Source: Taklimakanibacter lacteus
Lineage (GTDB): Bacteria; Pseudomonadota; Alphaproteobacteria; Rhizobiales; Aestuariivirgaceae
NCBI GenBank assembly: GCA_003576695.1
Contig: QOZQ01000013.1
Span: 118,593 to 182,592 of the forward strand
DNA: 64,000 nt
Direction of reading: 5' to 3'
Made by a program: the position numbers and the translations under genes. Positions 18,214 through 27,061 of the stretch are shown here, piece by piece. Numbering within the stretch: position 1 is the first letter of the stretch; each line of letters opens with the position of its first letter. The notes under the pieces are model-generated. The model had not been told where the DNA came from. It made no database searches and saw only the letters and a program-made list of their open reading frames with translations.

Positions 18214-18900
18214 ATGCAGGATTTCAATGTCGATGACCGTGCCGCCGTCTACCGCGCCATCTTCACCCGCCGCGACATCCGCAGCTCCTTTCTCAGCCGG
18301 CCCATACAAGACGACGTGCTGGCCCGGCTCCTGCTCGCCGCCCATCACGCGCCATCGGTCGGTTTCATGCAGCCCTGGAACTTCATCGTCATCCGCGACG
18401 CGGAACGGAAGGCCCGGATCCGCGACCTCGTGCTGAAGGCGCGGGCCGAGGAAGTCCGGCAGGTCGAAGAAACCCGCCAGCCGCTCTATCGCGCGCTGAA
18501 GCTCGAGGGCATCAGCGAGGCGCCGGTCAATCTGTGCATCACCTGCGACCGCACCCGCGCCGACGACGCGCCGCTCGGCCGCTGGCACAATCCCGAGATG
18601 GACCTCTACAGCACCGTCTGCGCCGTGCAGAATCTGTGGCTCGCGGCGCGCGCCGAGGGTATCGGCATGGGCTGGGTCAGCATCCTCGACAAGAAGGAAC
18701 TGCGTAGCCTGCTCCGCATTCCCGTCCATGTCATGCCGGTCGCCTATCTGTGCCTCGGCTATGTGGCCGATTTCGAGCGGAAGCCCGAGCTCGAGACGAA
18801 GGGCTGGCGGCAGCGCCTGCCACTCAGCAATCTCATCGCCAGTGAGGAGTGGGATGGTGACGGCGAGGATCGCCTCAAAGCCCTGGCAATCGAAACCTAA
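18214..18900 (+). CDS. bluB: 5,6-dimethylbenzimidazole synthase
   Basis: 228-residue flavin-destructase of the nitroreductase fold that makes 5,6-dimethylbenzimidazole, the lower ligand of cobalamin, from reduced FMN and oxygen. Motifs are FTRRDIRSSF (phosphate binding), AAHHAPSVGFMQPWNFI, LGRWHNPEMDLYSTVCAVQN and GIGMGWVSIL. It lacks a partner nitroreductase. The upstream B12 riboswitch strongly supports this call. Its stop overlaps that of the convergent LysE-family gene by three bases. Confidence 0.95.
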   Translation: MQDFNVDDRAAVYRAIFTRRDIRSSFLSRPIQDDVLARLLLAAHHAPSVGFMQPWNFIVIRDAERKARIRDLVLKARAEEVRQVEETRQPLYRALKLEGISEAPVNLCITCDRTRADDAPLGRWHNPEMDLYSTVCAVQNLWLAARAEGIGMGWVSILDKKELRSLLRIPVHVMPVAYLCLGYVADFERKPELETKGWRQRLPLSNLIASEEWDGDGEDRLKALAIET

Positions 18901-19499
18901 CGCGGCCAGGCGAGCCAGAGGGCGGCGATGACCAGAAGCCCGCCGCTGATGCGATCGAGCCAGACGAGCCGCTCGTCCGACAGGAAGCTGCGCGCCTGGG
19001 CGGCCGTCACCGCCAGGATGGCGCCGATGATGGCGCTGACCGCGATGAAGGTCACGCCGAGGATCGAGAGCTGCGGTGCTGCCGGCCGGTTGGGATCGAC
19101 AAAGGGCGGCAGGAAGGCCGCGAGGAAGAGGATCACCTCAGGATTGGCGACGGCGACCAGGAAGCCGTCGCGGAACAGGCACCCGGTCGGCTGCGGGCCG
19201 GAGAGCCCGGCTTTGCCGGCGAACCACAGGCGCGTGGCGCCGAGATAGAGCAGAAAGGCCGCGCCGCCGAGCCTGATCCAGTCGAACCAGGTCTTCATGG
19301 TATCGGCGATCCAGGCGAGGCCCAGTGCTACCAGTGAGATCAGGAGGACGAAGCCGAAGACATTGCCGGCCACCGTGACCAGGCCGCCCCGCATGCCCTG
19401 CCCGATGCTGTTGGCGACGATGACCGACATGGCCGGTCCCGGCTTGACGAACAGAAGCGTGCTGGCGGCAAGGAAAGCGAGGAAAAGATCGAGCGGCAT
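18897..19499 (-). CDS. LysE-family amino-acid exporter, copy B
   Basis: About 200 residues with six hydrophobic segments and the signature LLFVKPGPAMSVIVANSIG close to the N-terminus. The start at 19499 (MPLDLFLAF) fits the family; an ATG 13 codons upstream is possible but has no ribosome-binding site. It is clearly a diverged paralogue of copy A on the other side of bluB, not a recent duplicate. The exported substrate is unknown. Confidence 0.9.
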   Translation of the reverse strand: MPLDLFLAFLAASTLLFVKPGPAMSVIVANSIGQGMRGGLVTVAGNVFGFVLLISLVALGLAWIADTMKTWFDWIRLGGAAFLLYLGATRLWFAGKAGLSGPQPTGCLFRDGFLVAVANPEVILFLAAFLPPFVDPNRPAAPQLSILGVTFIAVSAIIGAILAVTAAQARSFLSDERLVWLDRISGGLLVIAALWLAWPR

Positions 19500-19567
19500 G
19501 GAGATCAGGTGCCCCGGAAAGTCGGGTTCACTTCCCATATTTCACGGCACGAGCGCAAGACCGCGTC

Positions 19568-21058
19568 TCAACCCAAGGCGATCAGCGCCGCAACACGCTC
19601 GACATCGCTGCCGAGCTCGCGGTCCTCGTCGAAGGGCGCGACCTGGCTGCGTAGGGTTCTATAGGCCTCTGCCGCCCCCTGCCCCAGTTCCGCCGTCACG
19701 CCGCGGATCTCGACGGCATGGACCGAAGAGATCAGCTCCATGGCGATGAGATAGCGGAAGCGCTCGACGATCTGGTTCACCTTGGCAACGGCGGTAGGCG
19801 CCATCGACGACTGGTCTTCGATCCAGTCGGAGACCGCGATCGGGGTCAGCGAGACGGGAGAGGCGAGAAAACGGATCTCGGCCTCCATCGCCGCGACCGG
19901 CTTCTGCACGATGGCGAAGCCGATGCGGTTCTGGCCCTGGGCGGCGAGGAAGCGCGGCAGGCCCGAAACCTGCGGAGACATGAGCTTGATGGTCCGGTTG
20001 GCGATGCCGGCCGCCGCATGGGCCAGCGCCTGGGCCAGCCTCTCCCAGGACAGGACGAAAGCGGTCATGTCGAAATTGCCATGCGAGACGATCCGGTCCT
20101 CAGCTGCCAGCACAACCGGATTGTCGCCCGAACTCGCCAGCTCGATCCCGGTCGCGGCGCGCGCCTCATCGATCGCATGGCGAAGCGCGCCCCAGACCTG
20201 CGGCACGCAGCGGTAAGAGAGCGGATCCTGGATGCGCCGGGCAGCACCTGGCCTGAACAACGCGCTGCCCGCCAGCAGCTCGCGCAATTGCGCCGCCACT
20301 TCACGCTGGCCGAAAGCCGGACGCGCCGCCATGGCTGAAGCATCGAGTGCGCCGGCATTGCCGCGGAAGGCCTCCAGATTGAGCGCGGCACCCTTGAGCG
20401 ACCACAGGAAAGCCCGCTCGAGATCCTCGAGCGCCAGGCAGGCTTGCGCGACCGAGAGGCTGTTGGCGACGATGAGGGCATGGCCGTCCTTGACGCGGAT
20501 GTCGATGGGCGGCAGCCCGGCGCGCTTGAGTGCTTCCATCGCCGGCATCGTCTCGCCGCCATGTTCCGCCTGCCCCTGGCCGATGAGGCCGAGCGTCATA
20601 TGGGCGAGCGGCGCCAGATCGGCGGCCCCCAGCGACCCGAGCGACGGCACCACCGGGTGGAAGCCCGCATTCAGCGCCGCGACCAGTCCTTCGAACACGC
20701 CGGGCGAAATACCGGTGCCGCCGGCCGCCATGCCGGCCACCCTGACCGCCATCATCGCCCGCACCGCTTCGCGCGGCAGGCTGGGGCCGAAGCCGACGGC
20801 GTGGCCAAAGGAAATCCGCCGCTGATAGGCGATCAGGTCTTCCTCGCTCAAGGGTGTGTCGACGGCCGCCCCCAGCGCCGTGGTCAGCCCGTAGACAGGG
20901 CGGTTCTCGGCGGCATGGCGTTCCACCACCGCGCGGCTGTCGCGGATGCGGACCTGGATCTCGGGCGAGATCTCGATACGCGAACGACGGCGGGCAATGG
21001 CACAGATGTCCTCCGCACGCAGTGGCGCCGTGGTCAGCCGGATGGGCATCGTCGTCAT
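19568..21058 (-). CDS. Aromatic amino-acid/histidine ammonia-lyase family protein lacking the MIO tripeptide
   Basis: 496 residues aligning with HutH/PAL over the whole length. Conserved features are the catalytic-Tyr loop RPVYGLTTALG (Tyr56), QDPLSYRCVPQVWGAL, the SSGDNPV and HGNFDM segments, and EDQSSMAPTA near residue 420. The segment that normally reads GSVGASGDLAPLAH, whose Ala-Ser-Gly cyclises to the MIO cofactor, here reads GSLGAADLAPLAH (residues 141-153): one residue shorter, with no Ser. Classic MIO chemistry therefore looks impossible or altered. No hut operon genes are adjacent. The product could be an inactive homologue or one with a different reaction. Confidence 0.85.
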   Translation of the reverse strand: MTTMPIRLTTAPLRAEDICAIARRRSRIEISPEIQVRIRDSRAVVERHAAENRPVYGLTTALGAAVDTPLSEEDLIAYQRRISFGHAVGFGPSLPREAVRAMMAVRVAGMAAGGTGISPGVFEGLVAALNAGFHPVVPSLGSLGAADLAPLAHMTLGLIGQGQAEHGGETMPAMEALKRAGLPPIDIRVKDGHALIVANSLSVAQACLALEDLERAFLWSLKGAALNLEAFRGNAGALDASAMAARPAFGQREVAAQLRELLAGSALFRPGAARRIQDPLSYRCVPQVWGALRHAIDEARAATGIELASSGDNPVVLAAEDRIVSHGNFDMTAFVLSWERLAQALAHAAAGIANRTIKLMSPQVSGLPRFLAAQGQNRIGFAIVQKPVAAMEAEIRFLASPVSLTPIAVSDWIEDQSSMAPTAVAKVNQIVERFRYLIAMELISSVHAVEIRGVTAELGQGAAEAYRTLRSQVAPFDEDRELGSDVERVAALIALG

Positions 21059-21127
21059 GGAGGATCGCCTCGATGTGGTGATGGCACTTCACATGTTTAG
21101 CGAGGCGGAGGCAAGACTTGCCGCCAT

Positions 21128-21189
21128 CCCCTCGCCCCGCTTCAGCGGGGAGAGGGAGGGGCCCATTGCGGAGCAATGGGAGGGTGAGG
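21128..21189 (+). repeat. Double-hairpin palindromic repeat, copy 1
   Basis: About 62 bases holding two hairpins: CCCCGC/GCGGGG (21135-21150) and CCCATTGC/GCAATGGG (21162-21180), framed by CCCTCG and GGGTGAGG. The same architecture occurs in inverted orientation at 21260-21322. It lies between the lyase-like gene and gyrA in a 291-base gene-free stretch. It resembles REP/BIME elements. Confidence 0.8.
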
Positions 21190-21259
21190 GGCTTGCCGCA
21201 AGCATATTCGACAACGCCGACACCCTGGTGGGCAAGTGAAGAAGCACGACCGGCAGGCT

Positions 21260-21322
21260 CCTCACCCTTCCCGCCGCTGCGCGGCGGGCCCCTACCCTCT
21301 CCCCGCGGAAGCGGGGCGAGGG
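21260..21322 (-). repeat. Double-hairpin palindromic repeat, copy 2 (inverted)
   Basis: Reverse-complement relative of the copy at 21128-21189. Its hairpins are CCCGCCGC/GCGGCGGG and CCCCGC/GCGGGG. The stem of one hairpin differs in sequence from copy 1 but still pairs, so base changes have been compensated. The pair forms a BIME-like inverted unit next to the gyrA 3' end; no T-run follows, so it is not a normal intrinsic terminator. Confidence 0.8.
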
Positions 21323-21349
21323 TGAAAGGCTCGATAGGTGGCGAAGCGA

Positions 21350-24079
21350 TTACGCCTCGACGCCGCCCTCTTCTTCCTCGCTGATGCGCTCGACCGAGAC
21401 GACATGCTCGTCATCGGCCGTGTCGAGGACGATCACGCCCTGGGTGGAGCGGCCGGCCTTGCGGATGTCGTTGACCGGGCAGCGGATCAGTTGCCCGCCA
21501 TCGGTCACCAGCATGATCTGGTCCTCGTTCTCGACCGGGAAGGACGCCACCAGCGGGCCATTGCGGTCATTCACCGCCATGGCGACGATGCCTTTGCCGC
21601 CGCGATTGGTGATGCGGTATTCGAAGCTCGACGTGCGCTTGCCATAGCCGTTGGAGGACACGGTCAGGATGGTCTGCTCGGCGGCTCCCATCTCGGCATA
21701 GCGCGCCTGCGACAGCAATGTCTCCTGCGTCGCCTCCTCTTCGCCATTACCATTGCCGTTGCCGTTCTCCTCGATCTCATCGCCCGATACCGCGCGGGCC
21801 ATCTTGAGATAGGCGATGCGCTCATCGGCCGAGGCCTCGACATGACGCAGCAGCGCCATCGAGATCACGCGATCGCCGTCCTCCAGCCTGATGCCGCGCA
21901 CGCCGGAGGAATCCCGGCCCTTGAAGATGCGCACATCATCGACCGCGAAGCGGATGCACTGGCCACGCGCCGTGGTCAGCAGCACGTCGTCGGCGACGGT
22001 GCAGATGTCGACATTGGCGATCTGGTCGCCCGCATCGAGCTTCATGGCGATCTTGCCGTTGCGGTTGATGCTCTCGAAGTCGGACAGCTCATTGCGCCGC
22101 ACATTGCCGCTGCGCGTCGCGAACATGAGCTGCAGCGTGCCCCAGGTCTGCTCATCCTCGGGCATCGGCATCACCGTGGTGATGCGCTCGTCCTGCGCCA
22201 GCGGCAGCAGATTGATCAGCGCCTTGCCGCGCGCTTGCGGGTTGCCGACCGGCAGGCGCCATACCTTCATGCGATAGACCATGCCGGCGGACGAGAAGAA
22301 CAGGATCGGCGTATGGGTATTGGCGATGAAGAGCTTGGTGACGAAATCCTCTTCGCGCGTCTGCATACCGGCCCGGCCCTTGCCGCCGCGCCGTTGCGCG
22401 CGATAGGCCGACAGCGGCACGCGCTTGACATAGCCGGTATGGCTCACCGTCACCACCATGTCCTCGCGCTGGATGAGGTCTTCGTCCTCGACCTCGCCCT
22501 CGTTGTCGACGATCTCGGTGCGCCGGGGCGTGGCGAACTCGGCCTTGATGGCGGCGAGCTCGTCCTTGATGATGCCGAGCACCCGCGCGCGTGAGCGCAA
22601 AATCTCGAGATACTCGGAAATTTCCTTGGCGAGCCTCTCCAGCTCCTCGGCGATTTCCTCGCGCCCGAGCGCGGTCAGGCGCTGCAGGCGCAGTTCCAGG
22701 ATGGCGCGTGCCTGCTCTTCCGACAGCTTGTAGGTGTCGTCGGCATTGAGCTTGTGGCGCGGATCGGCGATGAGGGCGATCAGCGGCGCCATGTCCTTGG
22801 CGGGCCAGGCCTTGGCCATCAGGGCTTCGCGCGCCTCGGCCGCGTCCTTCGAGCGCCGGATGAGGGCGATGACCTCGTCGATATTGGCGACCGCGATGGC
22901 GAGGCCGACCAATATATGGGCGCGGTCGCGCGCCTTGTTCAGGAGATACTTGGTGCGCCTCGTGACGACTTCCTCGCGGAAGGCGACAAAGGCCTGGATG
23001 AGATCCTTGAGATTGAGAAGCTCCGGCCGCCCGCCGGTCAGGGCGACATTGTTGACGCCGAAGGTGGTCTGCAGCGGCGAGAAGCGATAGAGCTGGTTCA
23101 GCACCACGTCCGCCATCGCGTCGCGCTTGAGCTCGACCACGACGCGCATGCCATGCCGGTCGCTTTCGTCACGGATGTCGGCGATGCCCTCGATCTTCTT
23201 CTCGCGCACCAGCTCGGCGATCTTCTCGATCATCGTCGATTTGTTCACCTGATAGGGAATCTCGGTGACGATGAGCGCTTCACGTTCCTTGCGTAGTTCT
23301 TCCGTATGCACCTTGCCGCGCATGACGATCGAGCCGCGCCCGGTATGCATCGCCGACTTGACACCGGCGCGCCCCAGAATGATGGCGCCGGTCGGGAAAT
23401 CCGGCCCCGGGACGATGGCGATCAGGTCGTCGATCGAAATGCCGGGATTGTCGATGGTGGCGATGCAGCCGTCGATCACTTCGCCCAGATTATGCGGCGC
23501 CATGTTGGTCGCCATGCCGACGGCGATGCCGCCCGACCCATTGACCAGCAGGTTGGGGTATTTCGCCGGCAGGACCGACGGTTCCTGGAACTCGTTCGAA
23601 TAGTTCGGCGTGAAATTGACCGTGTCCTTGTCGAGATCGTCGAGCAAGGGCATGGCCGACTTGGCGAGGCGCGATTCCGTGTAGCGATCGGCAGCCGGCG
23701 GATCGCCGTCGACGGATCCGAAATTTCCCTGCCCGTCGATCAGCGGCAGGCGCAATGAGAAATCCTGCGCCATGCGCACCAGCGCGTCATAGATCGCGAG
23801 ATTGCCATGCGGATGGTATTTACCCATCACGTCGCCGACGATGCGCGCCGATTTCTTGTAGGGCTTGTCGGGCGTGAAGCCGTTCTCATGCATCGTGTAG
23901 AGGATGCGCCGATGCACCGGCTTGAGCCCGTCGCGCACATCGGGAAGGGCGCGCGACACGATCACGCTCATGGCGTAATCGAGGTAGCTTTTCTTCATCT
24001 CCTCTTCGATGGAGATGGGGAGGATCTCGCCCGGATTGCCGGAGGAATTCGGATCGTTCTTGTCGTCGTTATCGGCCAC
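21350..24079 (-). CDS. gyrA: DNA gyrase subunit A
   Basis: 909-residue type IIA topoisomerase subunit that breaks and rejoins DNA during supercoiling. The winged-helix region, catalytic RYTE (Tyr133, matching E. coli Tyr122), the tower and coiled coil, and the C-terminal beta-pinwheel with a GyrA box-like QRRGGKG (near residue 560) are present. In the quinolone region residues 91-98 read HGNLAIYD, where E. coli has HGDSAVYD, so the equivalents of Asp82 and Ser83 are Asn and Leu. An acidic/Asn-Gly-rich insert (about residues 765-785) lies in the C-terminal domain. It is a single gene, with 232 bases upstream before the EamA gene. Confidence 0.97.
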   Translation of the reverse strand: MADNDDKNDPNSSGNPGEILPISIEEEMKKSYLDYAMSVIVSRALPDVRDGLKPVHRRILYTMHENGFTPDKPYKKSARIVGDVMGKYHPHGNLAIYDALVRMAQDFSLRLPLIDGQGNFGSVDGDPPAADRYTESRLAKSAMPLLDDLDKDTVNFTPNYSNEFQEPSVLPAKYPNLLVNGSGGIAVGMATNMAPHNLGEVIDGCIATIDNPGISIDDLIAIVPGPDFPTGAIILGRAGVKSAMHTGRGSIVMRGKVHTEELRKEREALIVTEIPYQVNKSTMIEKIAELVREKKIEGIADIRDESDRHGMRVVVELKRDAMADVVLNQLYRFSPLQTTFGVNNVALTGGRPELLNLKDLIQAFVAFREEVVTRRTKYLLNKARDRAHILVGLAIAVANIDEVIALIRRSKDAAEAREALMAKAWPAKDMAPLIALIADPRHKLNADDTYKLSEEQARAILELRLQRLTALGREEIAEELERLAKEISEYLEILRSRARVLGIIKDELAAIKAEFATPRRTEIVDNEGEVEDEDLIQREDMVVTVSHTGYVKRVPLSAYRAQRRGGKGRAGMQTREEDFVTKLFIANTHTPILFFSSAGMVYRMKVWRLPVGNPQARGKALINLLPLAQDERITTVMPMPEDEQTWGTLQLMFATRSGNVRRNELSDFESINRNGKIAMKLDAGDQIANVDICTVADDVLLTTARGQCIRFAVDDVRIFKGRDSSGVRGIRLEDGDRVISMALLRHVEASADERIAYLKMARAVSGDEIEENGNGNGNGEEEATQETLLSQARYAEMGAAEQTILTVSSNGYGKRTSSFEYRITNRGGKGIVAMAVNDRNGPLVASFPVENEDQIMLVTDGGQLIRCPVNDIRKAGRSTQGVIVLDTADDEHVVSVERISEEEEGGVEA

Positions 24080-24116
24080 GGAAAACCTGAATGGACTGTC
24101 GCTTCACTTCTTTGAA

Positions 24117-24160
24117 GCGCTCCCTTCTCGCCCAAGTCGGACAACTTTGGCGGGGAGCGC
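24117..24160. repeat. Nested hairpin repeat with CGCCAAAGT core, copy 1
   Basis: Outer stem GCGCTCCC (24117-24124) with GGGAGCGC (24153-24160) and inner stem CGCCCAAGT with ACTTTGGCG (one mismatch). The same inner stem occurs in the element at 52142-52190 inside a different outer stem. It is in the leader region of gyrA, so it could be a folded part of the gyrA transcript, but recurrence elsewhere points to a dispersed element. Confidence 0.65.
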
Positions 24161-24311
24161 CCTGACCGTCGAGAAGGCCTGGGAGGCCACGTTCCTGGAA
24201 ACGATTCGAGCGGCAGAGCATACTAGCTGCCGGGATTCGGCTGAGCAATGCCAAACACCTGAAAAGAGTAGGAAAAATGCTCTTTCTGACGGTCCGAATC
24301 ATGCCCTGAAA

Positions 24312-25256
24312 TCAAGGCCTTGCGAGGCCTCCGCGGGGCGTCGCGGCAGCCCCCTTGGCGGTCGCGATCCAGATGCCGATAAACACCGTCACGATGCCGG
24401 CCATGAGGTTGAAGCTCAGTGGCTCATGGAGCAACCCTGCCCCCACCAGTGACGCGCTGATCGGGTTGACGGTGACCGAAATCGCCACCCGTGTCGGCGA
24501 CGCCCGCTCCAGCGCAAAGGACCAGAGATAGAAGGTGAGCGCGCTGCCGAAGGCGCCGAGATAAAGGACGGCAAGCCACTGCGCCGCGGCGAAGTCGCTG
24601 ACCGGCGCGAAGCTTCCCCGTAGGCAGGAGATGGCGATCAGGCACAAGGCGCCCACACCCATCGCCATGGTGGTGAAAGGGATCGGCCCGGTGCGGCGGA
24701 TGAAGGGCTTCGACCAGATGCTGTAGAGCGCCATGCACAAGGCGGCGGCGGCCATGAGGAGGTCACCGCGCCAGGCGCCGGGAGGTGCCGATGCCAGCCC
24801 CGTCAGCAGCGCCAAAGCGACGCCCGACATCGCGATCAGCACACCGGCCGTCTTGCGCAGGCTGAGCGCTTCACTACCCAGGGCGGCGCCGACCAGCATC
24901 GTCAGGAGCGGAAGGGTCGAGAGGGCGAGCGCACCCCGCGCCGCGGTCGTGAAGATCAGCGACGCGTTGAACAGGATCGGGAACAGCGTGAAAAACAGCA
25001 CGCCCAATGCCGCCACGGCAAGCCAGTCCCGACGCGAAGGCCAGCTCTCCCGGCGCAGCATCACCAAGGGCAGCAGCAGGATGAAGCCGATGCCGAAGCG
25101 GAAGGAGCCGATGGCCAGCGGATCGAGCGTCCCCACCAGATAACGGGTGGCGCCGATCGATGTGCCGCCCAAAGCGCTGGAGAACACCGCCGCCAGCACA
25201 CCCCAGATCTCGCTCACGGCAAATGTCCTCGCAACCAGATTGCCGGACCCTATCAT
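24312..25256 (-). CDS. EamA/DMT-family transporter
   Basis: About 314 residues with ten hydrophobic segments arranged as two EamA repeats (the second begins near FTTMAMGVGALCLIA and ends with LLHEPLSFNLMAGIVTVFIG). Members export amino acids, metabolites or drugs. The start at 25256 (ATG) is chosen, but a TTG 14 codons upstream at 25298 has a better ribosome-binding site (AAAGGTGA), so the start is uncertain. It lies alone upstream of gyrA. Confidence 0.88.
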   Translation of the reverse strand: MIGSGNLVARTFAVSEIWGVLAAVFSSALGGTSIGATRYLVGTLDPLAIGSFRFGIGFILLLPLVMLRRESWPSRRDWLAVAALGVLFFTLFPILFNASLIFTTAARGALALSTLPLLTMLVGAALGSEALSLRKTAGVLIAMSGVALALLTGLASAPPGAWRGDLLMAAAALCMALYSIWSKPFIRRTGPIPFTTMAMGVGALCLIAISCLRGSFAPVSDFAAAQWLAVLYLGAFGSALTFYLWSFALERASPTRVAISVTVNPISASLVGAGLLHEPLSFNLMAGIVTVFIGIWIATAKGAAATPRGGLARP

Positions 25257-25333
25257 CGCGCCGGCTGTCCGAGCATTGCATTTGTATGATAAAAGCAATC
25301 ACCTTTCGGCATGGCCGCGCTTGATTGATCTCA

Positions 25334-25894
25334 CTACGGCCCTTCGGCGTCCGGGAATATGCCTGTCGGCTTGCCGTCGATGCTGAGCGTGTTCTTGCGC
25401 CGCCAGTAGTCGCGCTGGCCCTCCTCGCTCATGGCCTCATAGAACGGCAGAAGCTCGGCCGTTCCGCGCTCCGCCCGGAAATCCATGAAAGGCACGCCCG
25501 AGCCGCAGGAGGTCTGCACGAGGTCGATCGCAAGGTCGAAAATCTGCCGCGCCCCTGCCATGGGCAAAAAAAGCCGGGCGAGATCCGGCCATTCCCGGTC
25601 GCGCGGATGGAAGACCCTGGCATGGCCATAGACGCGGAGAATCATCGCCTCGCCGGCAAAGGCGCAGAACATCAGGGGCATCCGGTCGCTTTCGGCGAGA
25701 TGCGCCGCCGTCTCATTGCCGCTGCCCGACAAGCTCAACCAGACAATGCGCCGCTCATCCATGATCTTGAGGGATGAAAGTCCCTTGGGCGAGAGATTGA
25801 CGCGTCCCTCGGGCGCCGCGGTCGCCACGAAGAACAAGGGCTGGCGCGCGATGAAACCGCACAAGGTCTCGTTGAGCTTCTGTCCGATGGCCAT
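25334..25894 (-). CDS. Pyridoxamine 5'-phosphate oxidase-family flavin protein
   Basis: 186 residues of the split-barrel FMN-binding fold, with the family opening QPLFFVATAAPEGRVNLSPKG and the core VWLSLSGSGNETAAHL and CAFAGEAMILRVYG. Proteins of this subgroup act on small molecules with FMN or F420 but are mostly uncharacterised. It lies 77 bases downstream of the EamA gene's start on the same strand; co-transcription is possible but not shown. Confidence 0.85.
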   Translation of the reverse strand: MAIGQKLNETLCGFIARQPLFFVATAAPEGRVNLSPKGLSSLKIMDERRIVWLSLSGSGNETAAHLAESDRMPLMFCAFAGEAMILRVYGHARVFHPRDREWPDLARLFLPMAGARQIFDLAIDLVQTSCGSGVPFMDFRAERGTAELLPFYEAMSEEGQRDYWRRKNTLSIDGKPTGIFPDAEGP

Positions 25895-26037
25895 GCCGCC
25901 TCTCCCTTTGCGGCAATCTAGGAACCCTTAAGGACAGAATTCGTCAGCAGTCGCCTTTTCACCATGCGATATCGATTGCAGTGCCGGACAAAGCTCCGCA
26001 ATGATGCCAGCGAGCAATATTTCTCCGGAGGCTTTCC

Positions 26038-26619
26038 ATGGCTGAGGTCCTGCTGTTCCACCACGCACAGGGGCTGACCCCGGGCATTCATGCCTTTGCC
26101 AATGACCTGCGGGTTGCCGGACATATAGTCCACACGCCGGACCTCTTCGACGGGCGCATCTTCGCGAGCATCGATGAGGGCATGGCACACATCAACGAGA
26201 CCGGCTTCGACGCCATGCGCGAACGCGGTGCCCGCGTCGCCGACGAACTGCCGGCAGAGCTCGTCTATGCCGGCTTCTCCTTCGGCGTGCTGCCGGCGCA
26301 GAAGCTTGCCCAGACACGCGCCGGCGCTCGCGGCGCCCTGCTCTTCTATTCCTGCCTTCCGATCAGCGGCGAATGGGCCTTCGGTCCCTGGCCGGACGGC
26401 GTGCCGGTACAGATCCACGGCATGGACAATGATCCCGTTTTTGCCGGCGAAGGCGACATCGACAACGCTCGCGAGATCGTGGCGAAGGCCGATGACGCCG
26501 AGCTGTTTCTCTATCCAGGCGACCAGCACTATTTCGCCGACAGCTCGCTGCCTTCCTATGACGCGGAGGCCACCCTCCTCCTCACGCGAAGAGTGCTCGA
26601 CTTCCTGGCCCGTATTTGA
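26038..26619 (+). CDS. Dienelactone hydrolase-family protein
   Basis: 193-residue alpha/beta hydrolase of the dienelactone hydrolase group. The start has CGGAGG upstream. The nucleophile region reads YAGFSFGVLPAQ, with Ser replacing the usual Cys, and candidate Asp and His are in the PVQIHGMDND and YPGDQHYF segments. Natural substrates are unknown; the family call is good. A perfect palindrome and promoter for the next gene pair begin about 35 bases after its stop. Confidence 0.88.
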   Translation: MAEVLLFHHAQGLTPGIHAFANDLRVAGHIVHTPDLFDGRIFASIDEGMAHINETGFDAMRERGARVADELPAELVYAGFSFGVLPAQKLAQTRAGARGALLFYSCLPISGEWAFGPWPDGVPVQIHGMDNDPVFAGEGDIDNAREIVAKADDAELFLYPGDQHYFADSSLPSYDAEATLLLTRRVLDFLARI

Positions 26620-26654
26620 TTTACGACTGACGAGCCGACCTTCCGCCCACCCTC

Positions 26655-26689
26655 TTGATTGCCGCTCATTCTGACGCTATATAGCGTCA
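26655..26689 (+). promoter_or_regulatory. Promoter with palindromic operator of the toxin-antitoxin pair
   Basis: A sigma70-like promoter TTGATT (26655-26660) with TATATA (26678-26683) at 17-base spacing. The -10 element lies inside a perfect 18-base palindrome, TGACGCTATATAGCGTCA (26672-26689). A repressor bound here would block RNA polymerase. The antitoxin encoded 18 bases downstream is a likely binder, giving autoregulation. GAGAGG at 26694 serves as the ribosome-binding site. Confidence 0.8.
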
Positions 26690-26707
26690 AAGTGAGAGGC
26701 AAAACAT

Positions 26708-27058
26708 ATGAGTCTCGCTCAATATGCAGATAATGGGATTTTTGCGCCCCGCAAGATAGCGCAAGTCTTCCGGACCACCAGCGAGGAAGTGGCCCGCACC
26801 GCCGGACTCGGCAAGGATGCGGTCCAGCGGCAGGACCGTGTGCGCTCAGACAAGACCCAGCGCCGGCTGCGCGAGATGGTAGAAATCGTCAATAAGGTGG
26901 AGTCCCGTTTCGGATCGGCGTTGGTTGCCTATGCCTGGTACCGGTCCGAGCCTCTGCCGGGATTTTCTGGCCAGACGGCCATGCAGCTCGTCCGCAATGG
27001 TCGAGCCGATGAAGTGCTCGACTATATCGACGCCGTCGACGCCGGCGTCCACGCCTAG
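26708..27058 (+). CDS. Xre/MbcA/ParS-type antitoxin (DUF2384)
   Basis: 116 residues with an N-terminal Xre-like DNA-binding region (YADNGIFAPRKIAQVFRTTSEEVARTAGL) and a C-terminal MbcA/ParS toxin-binding domain (QTAMQLVRNGRADEVLDYID). It should bind and inhibit the RES toxin encoded three bases later, and repress its own promoter through the palindrome at 26672-26689. Length and gene order match known MbcTA/ParST pairs. Confidence 0.93.
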   Translation: MSLAQYADNGIFAPRKIAQVFRTTSEEVARTAGLGKDAVQRQDRVRSDKTQRRLREMVEIVNKVESRFGSALVAYAWYRSEPLPGFSGQTAMQLVRNGRADEVLDYIDAVDAGVHA

Positions 27059-27061
27059 TCT

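Noticed and set aside
24069..24302. A 77-residue minus-strand frame upstream of gyrA
   Set aside because: It contains a repeat hairpin and has no recognisable domain or good ribosome-binding site; more likely leader sequence.
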